From contig CP136063.1 in the NCBI GenBank assembly GCA_032622095.1, positions 90,995,980 through 91,059,979 on the forward strand: 64,000 nt of DNA, written 5' to 3'. The notes under the pieces were generated by a model. It ran no database searches and was not told the origin of the DNA. It saw only the letters and a list, made by a program, of their open reading frames with translations. Positions within the stretch are counted from its first letter, which is position 1. Each line of letters starts with the position of its first letter. Origin of the DNA: Siphonodentalium dalli. Lineage: Eukaryota; Mollusca; Scaphopoda; Gadilida; Siphonodentaliidae. Both the position numbers and the translations under genes were made by a program. This document shows positions 60,501 through 64,000 of the stretch, piece by piece.

Positions 60501-61675
60501 TCCGTAACACTACTACTAGATGGTTCCGATATTCACAGTAAGAATGCATCCCACATACAAGCACGGACTATTGCTGTATGCTTTGCTCTTTTGTTCCGAG
60601 AACCAAGCCTGAGTTTAGTGTGCCTGTCATTTGCAGAATGAGGTCCTCAGAGAATGAATTCAGTGATGCTATCCCGCATAGCAGGCTAGCATCACTAAAT
60701 TCACCCTCTGGGGACCTCATTCTGCTCAGGCCTAATTTTATCTGGAAAGTTCATTATTATCAAATTTCTATAAAAACTTCTTCAAAGTTTCAATTTCTTT
60801 TTTAGTTTAGTTGCTCTGTACCCCCAAATTGGCAGACGACGCATCGCATAATCGAGGTTTCCAATAGGAGTACATCACAATATTTACCATTTGGGAACTT
60901 CAATCTGAGTCTATGTCTCCCATAGCAGATGGGACCATGCAGAAGGTCCCCAGAGGGTGAATTTGGTGATGCCAGCCCACTATGCGGGATAGCATCACTA
61001 AATTCACCCTCTGGGGACCTCATACTGCAAATGACAGGCACACTAAACTCAGGCTTGCTGAGAGCTTTCCGATGAATGGCAACAAGCCATATTTCCGACT
61101 AAATCCTGAAAAGTTACCCATAATTCTGCTGTGGTTAAGGAGTCGATTACTTAGGGCATTACTGTATTGTCGGATGGCTGATATTTGACATTAACCCTTT
61201 ACCCAACAAACCGACCAAAACCGGCCAAATAAAGCTTCAACAGCCTAAAATATCTTCGGTCTGTCTCAATAGAACCATACAAATATGGATATCATTGGAA
61301 CCGGCTCATTGACCACATTGTGATGGTTATAGTTATGCCCTGTGCCAATGCATTCTCTTATATATGCGAGTCGACCATAGGTCGCCTCGCATATATAAGA
61401 GAATGCATTGGCCTAAAAAAAATCTTTTTTTTAACACTTTTTACCATTTTTTCTTACATTCTTTAACAATTTTATAATTTTTAATGTGTTAAGCCAATGC
61501 ATTCTCTTATATATGCGAGGCGACCTATGGTCGACTCGCATATATAAGAGAATGCATTGGCACAGGGCCTTTCTGTTGGGTAAAGGGTTAATAACTCACC
61601 CCATACACCACCACTATTGCCGGATGGCTTACTGTTTTTGGAATCAGCATCTTCACTAGCACCATTTAATGAAGG
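48379..61675 (-). CDS. GPBP1: Vasculin (GPBP1/GPBP1L1 family), last seven exons
   Basis: Vasculin proteins are nuclear factors that bind GC-rich promoters. Seven minus-strand exons join in phase: 61675-61600, 59883-59793, 58833-58746, 56058-55888, 51964-51852, 50561-50468 and 48519-48379. They give the C-terminal 257 residues. Family landmarks appear in order: PSLN...GGVWDHPP, CLIRKTTKEG, PPTPPID...KKSDFLRAL, LSSSMEAEQRLLKEMGWKED, EITEAEMKEF, RPEKNGF and an acidic Ser/Asp tail. Human GPBP1/GPBP1L1 has FPSLNPE...GVWENPP, LVIKKVSKED, TTPPIE...KKSEFLKAL, EAEHRLLKEMGWQED, LTEDEMREF and a Ser/Asp tail. The N-terminal exons lie beyond the right edge. Introns hold many transposons. Confidence 0.88.
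48593..48825. mobile_element. TTAA double-palindrome MITE in vasculin intron
   Basis: TTAACACTTTCATAATAGGA at the left and GTCATGGAAGGGTTAA at the right, with TTAA on both sides. The first palindrome is shortened. Confidence 0.78.
49106..49880 (-). repeat. Tandem ~170-bp-unit element with ACGG tract and end hairpin
   Basis: It starts GTGTGACTGTCCCAATGGGA. About three units contain CCGAAAAATGTAGGAATAAA, TTCTAAGTCGAAAAAGG and CAGACGTCATAATCGCAGG. It then runs through GGACGGACGACGGACGGACT and ends in a hairpin (CCCCCCGTAACTTCGTTGCG then GGGGG). The 131-codon frame 49579-49184 is a repeat translation. A solo left end recurs at 59093. Confidence 0.7.
50468..50561 (-). CDS. GPBP1: Vasculin exon with LLKEMGW
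   Basis: This exon encodes LLKEMGWKEDAEETCEITEA then EMKEFKNLSQN, the most conserved block of the vasculin family. On the minus strand the acceptor is CACTACAG and the donor GTAAGT. It starts with G completing a split Arg codon. Confidence 0.92.
50584..51345 (-). repeat. Two adjacent copies of a tandem-repeat element
   Basis: GAGGTTGCACC(A/T)CGG(G/T)TGCTGG starts a block at 50584 and again near 50938. Blocks include CCAACATTTTCAGATAAAG, GGATAACTCT and CTTTTGAAAGC. The first ends CCCCCCATCTTTTGGGATTG and the second with CGGACGGACGGACA. They are inverted relatives of 15350-15885. Confidence 0.65.
51346..51851. other. Vasculin intron, no feature recognised
   Basis: The 105-codon frame at 51399-51716 (plus strand, antisense to vasculin) has no recognisable domain. 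Confidence 0.35.
51852..51964 (-). CDS. GPBP1: Vasculin exon with LSSSMEAEQ
   Basis: This exon encodes EKHKHLENYEDLFNGIDSLN then IDDSGSSILSSSMEAEQ, ending with AG of the Arg codon completed by the next exon. The minus-strand acceptor is TATTTTAG and the donor AAAG|GTTTGT. Confidence 0.88.
52217..52573. mobile_element. GGCC-ended TIR MITE in vasculin intron
   Basis: GGCCAAAAGAAATAATACCT then GTGTTTAGGGTT at the left, and the inverse at the right (AACCCTAAACACAGGTATT...GGCC). TGA lies on both sides (52214-52216 and 52574-52576). Inner blocks are GGGTAGGTAGG(T)AGGGAA. Confidence 0.82.
52574..53109. other. Vasculin intron, no feature recognised
   Basis: Plain AT-rich sequence between two elements. 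53102-53109 is the left TSD of the next one. Confidence 0.4.
53628..53770. mobile_element. Palindromic MITE-like element in LINE 3' region
   Basis: ATCTCACATGAGTTCCTATT at the left is mirrored by ATAGGACGAGTGTGAGAT at the right. The arms meet around CGAGGTTTACCGAGG. The stem is about 60 bp. Confidence 0.65.
54586..55488 (-). CDS. Reverse transcriptase C-terminal part (non-LTR)
   Basis: A 300-codon open frame with the catalytic YADD motif at residues 10-13 (LLLYADDSALL). It is followed by typical LINE thumb/C-terminal features: VDNKLSLHLGKTES (residues about 42-55), KYLGVFLD, QASQNRLVRFI and WLPVSDRVDFRKI. The first catalytic aspartate block and the endonuclease are missing, so the copy is dead by 5' truncation although its remaining frame is intact. 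It is best placed with CR1/Jockey-type elements; the clade is uncertain. It suggests a fairly young insertion. Confidence 0.85.
   Translation of the reverse strand: MAVDCHLLLYADDSALLVSGCDVRAIEQSLSSEMNKLKLWLVDNKLSLHLGKTESILFGSGKKLVKHSELRVCCDGVDIAPTKSVKYLGVFLDQRLNGEMMAEHVLSKVNAKLKFLYRKANYLNEKCRKLLINALIQCHFDYSSGFWFSSLTVKTKKRLQASQNRLVRFIMKLDRMTHIGYNEFKHVKWLPVSDRVDFRKILMVLKISEKKAPAYLDNNFILASTHCTYVTRSGTMKYSLPSVKSKGIHSFYFTGAKLWNGLDKVYHTRDPFDLKHWKFCIKQHLLEKLMKREENPFAFY
55888..56058 (-). CDS. GPBP1: Vasculin exon with KKSDFLRAL
   Basis: Exactly 57 codons encode VVQPPTPPIDILNTRFVTQP then KNLGDKKSDFLRALRQENKM and a charged tail. PPID...KKS(D/E)FL(R/K)AL is a family landmark. The minus-strand acceptor is AATTCCAG and the donor GTATGT. 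It has phase 0 at both ends. Confidence 0.9.
56225..56425. repeat. Dispersed repeat with 37-bp tandem duplication
   Basis: This is an inverse relative of 38085-38215 (GGTAGGGAATGCTATACAAA). Inside, AATACAAATTTAAAATATTA...CCCGATAT occurs twice in tandem. Confidence 0.6.
56426..58486. other. Vasculin intron, no exon recognised
   Basis: The phrase GTCCACTC(C/T)GAAAC recurs (about 56917, 57087 and 57261), suggesting a decayed repeat. A 72-codon minus frame at 58005-57787 begins MTDFFGKPS. It is short, has no in-phase splice partner in vasculin, and may be an element remnant or chance. Confidence 0.4.
58487..58725. mobile_element. Palindromic TA-type MITE next to a vasculin donor
   Basis: CAGTAATGCTCTAATTAATC to GAGCATTACTG. 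The arms meet at GCTCTCGGGGAGAGC, with a 26-bp duplication in one arm (GATGAATGGCAACAAGCC twice). Its right end lies 20 bp from the exon at 58746. Confidence 0.85.
58746..58833 (-). CDS. GPBP1: Vasculin exon KTTKEGIRFNGG
   Basis: G plus 29 codons encode KTTKEGIRFNGGFKDFSKPT then NPSSGFNKE. The acceptor is taken as TTGCCAG|GAAGAC, because it is the site that keeps phase with the previous exon (AG|G, Arg) and gives CLIRKTTKEG, matching LVIKKVSKED. An acceptor 14 bases earlier (TTTTACAG) looks stronger but breaks the frame. The donor is GTAATT. Confidence 0.75.
59093..59165. repeat. Solo left end of the 49106-type element
   Basis: CAGGTGTGACTGTCCCAATG and GGATACCCCCC followed by a ~22-base C-run match the start of 49106-49880. 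No tandem units follow. Confidence 0.6.
59166..59792. other. Vasculin intron, no feature recognised
   Basis: No exon or bounded element is evident. Overlapping minus frames at 59214-59607 have no recognisable domain. Confidence 0.35.
59793..59883 (-). CDS. GPBP1: Vasculin exon DHPP...CLI
   Basis: Completes a split codon to give GVW-D then HPPIGKSYRSFDDDRDGKYN and TCAKPYCLI, ending with AG of Arg. Human GPBP1L1 has GVWENPP... LVIKK here. The minus-strand acceptor is AATTTCAG and the donor AAG|GTTTGA (weak at +4). The middle is poorly conserved, so the call leans on phase and the two flanking motifs. Confidence 0.7.
59944..60158 (-). mobile_element. tRNA-derived SINE
   Basis: On the minus strand it starts GGGAGCCTTGGTGGCTCAGC, with an A-box-like TGGCTCAGCTG. 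It has a B-box-like GGGTTCATATCC about 70 bases in, and ends ..GCGACATTAAACCCCAATCA with an (AATC)n tail. TSDs of about 10 bp (TGAGATACAC at 59934-59943 and TGAGATATAC at 60159-60168, 9 of 10) border it. The layout is that of mollusc tRNA-derived SINEs. Confidence 0.75.
60169..60603. other. Vasculin intron, no feature recognised
   Basis: Plain AT-rich sequence between the SINE and the MITE cluster. Confidence 0.4.
60604..61057. mobile_element. CAAGCCT hAT-MITE, long form
   Basis: CAAGCCTGAGTTTAGTGTGC to ACACTAAACTCAGGCTTG with two inverted arm pairs, as in 37618-38072. The candidate TSD is weak (CCGAGAAC versus CTGAGAGC). Confidence 0.8.
61059..61164. mobile_element. Right half of palindromic TA-type MITE
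   Basis: GAGAGCTTTCCGATGAATGG to GGGCATTACTG with TA at the right. The left arm is absent and the sequence abuts the hAT-MITE. Confidence 0.75.
61191..61591. mobile_element. TTAA-flanked double-palindrome MITE, intact
   Basis: TTAACCCTTTACCCAACAAA to GGGTAAAGGGTTAA with TTAA on both sides. Two palindromes (about 61343-61411 and 61494-61562) each have ~30-bp arms. It is nearly identical to the inverse of 24688-25077. Its edge is 8 bases inside the vasculin intron, measured from the exon ending at 61600. Confidence 0.88.
61600..61675 (-). CDS. GPBP1: Vasculin exon PSLN...GGVW
   Basis: This exon encodes PSLNGASEDADSKNSKPSGN then SGGVW plus G of a split codon. Human has FPSLNPE...SGVWENPP. The minus-strand acceptor is ATTTGTAG and the donor GTGAGT. 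The preceding exon (expected to end in ..EEDF) was not found before the right edge. Confidence 0.85.
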
Positions 61676-62170
61676 CTACAAATAATAAACACATTATTTT
61701 TAACCACCCAGAGATGGACTCAACATATCATCCTATATACACATCTACATTGTATTACTCCACAATACTATATACCATTGTATACTACTTACTATACATG
61801 CGAATCATAAATATTATTTTCTTTAAATTAATGTTATCGTCTGGAGTGAGGCCAAGACAAGTTTTGTAACTTATGCTTCAATCCCATGCATTTATTTGGA
61901 TGCAAACAGAAAGTGACATATTTTTACAGCAACCATTTCGCTAAAATACAACGTAATCAGATTTGAAGCAGTGGTGGGATAACTATGAGAATGGACAGAA
62001 TCCAGGCAAATGCAAAATACAAGACCAAGAAAAATATTTCTGAGAAATGGGAACAAGGCAAAATATACTTCTACAAATAACTATTAAATTACGCTATTTC
62101 TTAAAATATATGTGGCATGGCAGTATTATAGTAAATAAGGCTCACATCGCCATATTTTTCTAAGCATGTC
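61676..62170. other. Vasculin intron, no feature recognised
   Basis: Nothing bounded or coding was seen upstream of the PSLN exon. Confidence 0.35.
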
Positions 62171-62619
62171 CAAAGCCTGCAAATAGTGTGTCTGTCATTT
62201 GAAGAATGAGGTCCCCAGAGGTTGAATTTAGTGATGCTATCCTGTACAGCAGGCTAGCATCACCATGTATTCACCCTCTGTAGGCCTCATTCTGCTTAGG
62301 CTTCATCTTCTGGGAAGTATAGTCTAAAATTAACACTGTTTTTAGTTACTTTTTCCCCTTCGGGGAAGTCACTATATCCTCTAATTAAAAGAAGATAAAA
62401 TGCACATTAAATCGAGGTGATTAATGGATGAACGTCATCAACTACAACTGGGGAACTTCAATCTGATCCTAGCTCTCCCATAGCAGTTGAGCCTTCAGCA
62501 GAATGAGGTTCCCAGATGGTGAATTTGGTGACACTAGTCTGCCATGCAGGATATCGTCACTAAATTCACCCTGTGGGTACCTCATTCTGCAAATGACAGA
62601 CACACTATTTGCAGACTTG
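62171..62619. mobile_element. CAAGCCT-type hAT-MITE, diverged
   Basis: CAAAGCCTGCAAATAGTGTG to CACACTATTTGCAGACTTG. The TSD is AGCATGTC versus AGCATGTA (7 of 8). Confidence 0.78.
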
Positions 62620-62640
62620 AGCATGTATGAGTCTTGGGAC

Positions 62641-63612
62641 CAGTGTTCGCGCTGTCGGTAGCCAAATTAGCCAATGGCTAATCTTTTTCGAATTTGGCTA
62701 ATAAAAATTTCATTTGGCTAAACTTTTGGCTAAACTTTTTTTTTACCCCAAATGGAGAATGAAAGCATGAATTTTTGGCAAGTGGGTTTTCAATTCTGTG
62801 ATGTGAACGATCTAGTCCAAAAACATCGTAAGTGGGAATATATCGACGACTGTACAAAGGGAAACCCGATCGCGGACAGTACAAAGGGAAACCACTAACT
62901 CTGCACGAAACAGCAAAAGTCTTTATTTTAAATTTAATCCGCTAATCCCCCATTGTCTGTCTGGTCACTCACGGGGCTCCTGCACAATGCATGTTTATGA
63001 TGACATTGTATTTATGACGGTCAAGGTTTATGAGCACCAAGTGTAAGACAATAGCTTAATCAGCCAAATGTGAATAACGACAGATATTTTGTGCCTATTT
63101 GTCAAAACCGATACATTCAAAATAATATGCATGCTTTTATGACAGATTGTAATTTGATAATGGCGTAACAATATTAACTTATTAGTTTCCAGATGTCACT
63201 TAGATATTTTCGCAAGGATAATTAATATTTCATGATTTAATCAATTAAAAGATATTGATATAAAACAAAAACATAATGACATTAAGAAGGACAATCCCGG
63301 GTCACCCCCCCCCCCCCCCCGCAAATCACTCTTTCACATAGAGATTAATATTTTTTAAATAAATGATATATATATAAAAATATTTCTAGTTCATCAAAAT
63401 TAGTTAAATTAATGTGTATTTTACATGTGTCAGTTAGATTTGACGTTTTGGTCATTAATTGTGAACCGACCAGAAAACGATGTTTAATGTGGCCATAGTT
63501 TTTTTTAATTTGGCCAAAAAACATTTGGCTAAAGATTTTTTCATTTGGCTAATAAAATTTTCATTTGGCTAAACTTTTGGCTAAAGTTTTTTTCGGTCCA
63601 GCGCGAACACTG
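62641..63612. mobile_element. hAT-type element with TTTGGCTAA repeats
   Basis: Terminal CAGTGTTCGCGCTG and its near inverse CAGCGCGAACACTG. A perfect 8-bp TSD, CTTGGGAC, lies at 62633-62640 and 63613-63620. Both subterminal regions carry several ATTTGGCTAA(A/T) copies, as expected of transposase-binding subterminal repeats. The length is 972 bp and no transposase is present. Confidence 0.9.
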
Positions 63613-63920
63613 CTTGGGACCAGCCTATGAGGACTGGCAGCAACTTACATATGGACAATAACCTCATTTTATTAAATCAGAGATTCATACTAAATGCTTA
63701 AATTCATGTTGTAATAAATTCTGAGGGATTGTCGAGAATGAGAATTGAGAGTCTGTTCGTATTCTGCTGTATTAATGCTGTGTTCATTCTGAGCTACTCT
63801 CCTCATATACTACAATGTGCCACAGCTAACGGCCATATTTGTCACACAACAGACAAGACGATATAACAGCAGGTTAGCAGAGTAAAGCTCGCTGTGCAAG
63901 AACTGACAAGAAAGCATGTG

Positions 63921-64000
63921 CAATCCTTGAAATAGTGTGTCTGTCATTTGCAGAATGAGGTCCCCAGAGGGTGATGCTACCCCGCATAGCGGGCTATAAT
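63921..64000. mobile_element. CAAGCCT hAT-MITE, cut by window end
   Basis: CAATCCTTGAAATAGTGTGT then AGAATGAGGTCCCCAGAGGG. The rest lies outside the window. Confidence 0.7.

Overview
This window is eukaryotic nuclear DNA: AT-rich, intron-rich and crowded with repeats. Parts of three conserved animal genes are visible as short exons with canonical GT-AG introns. No prokaryotic operon, rRNA gene, recognisable tRNA gene or CRISPR array was seen. Several repeat families have ~160-bp tandem units, neighbouring ACGG/CCGT tracts and terminal hairpins, and there is a tRNA-derived SINE with an (AATC)n tail. I recall these as typical of mollusc, especially bivalve, genomes, so a bivalve or other mollusc is the best guess (inference; no species call is possible).

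Gene layout. (1) On the minus strand, exon 1 of a mitochondrial NAD kinase (NADK2-like) lies at 4336-4082; the rest of that gene lies off the left edge. (2) Head to head with it, 448 bp away, the complete Golgi zinc transporter SLC30A7 (ZnT7) runs on the plus strand from 4785 to 21227. Its 11 coding exons all join in phase and give 357 residues. (3) A gene-poor, repeat-filled interval runs from about 21.2 to 48.3 kb. (4) On the minus strand, the last seven coding exons of a vasculin gene (GPBP1/GPBP1L1 family) lie between 61675 and 48379. They give the C-terminal 257 residues, and the upstream exons lie beyond the right edge. The gap between the NADK2-like and SLC30A7 start codons is probably a shared bidirectional promoter and carries a YY1-type motif.

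Mobile DNA. Many elements can be bounded by terminal inverted repeats (TIRs) and target-site duplications (TSDs). There are hAT-type elements with 8-bp TSDs, including a short CAAGCCT-ended family, and TA-flanked palindromic mariner-like MITEs. There are three TTAA-flanked (piggyBac-like) MITE families and a GGCC-ended family with mostly T-N-A TSDs (PIF/Harbinger-like). A GGG-ended TIR element is present in two copies, and there is LINE debris and a SINE. Several elements are nested: 859-3852 is three deep, 53110-55677 holds a LINE that holds a palindromic element, and 40747-42714 and 5268-7272 each hold another element. Tandem-repeat elements of ~160-175-bp units are spread through introns and intergenic DNA.

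Most notable. Partial copies of the SLC30A7 exon 3 start lie just upstream of it, with an in-frame candidate acceptor. Two MITEs sit 8 and 20 bp from vasculin splice donors. One tandem array repeats a facing pair of YY1-like motifs. One TTAA MITE family carries two long near-perfect palindromes per copy.
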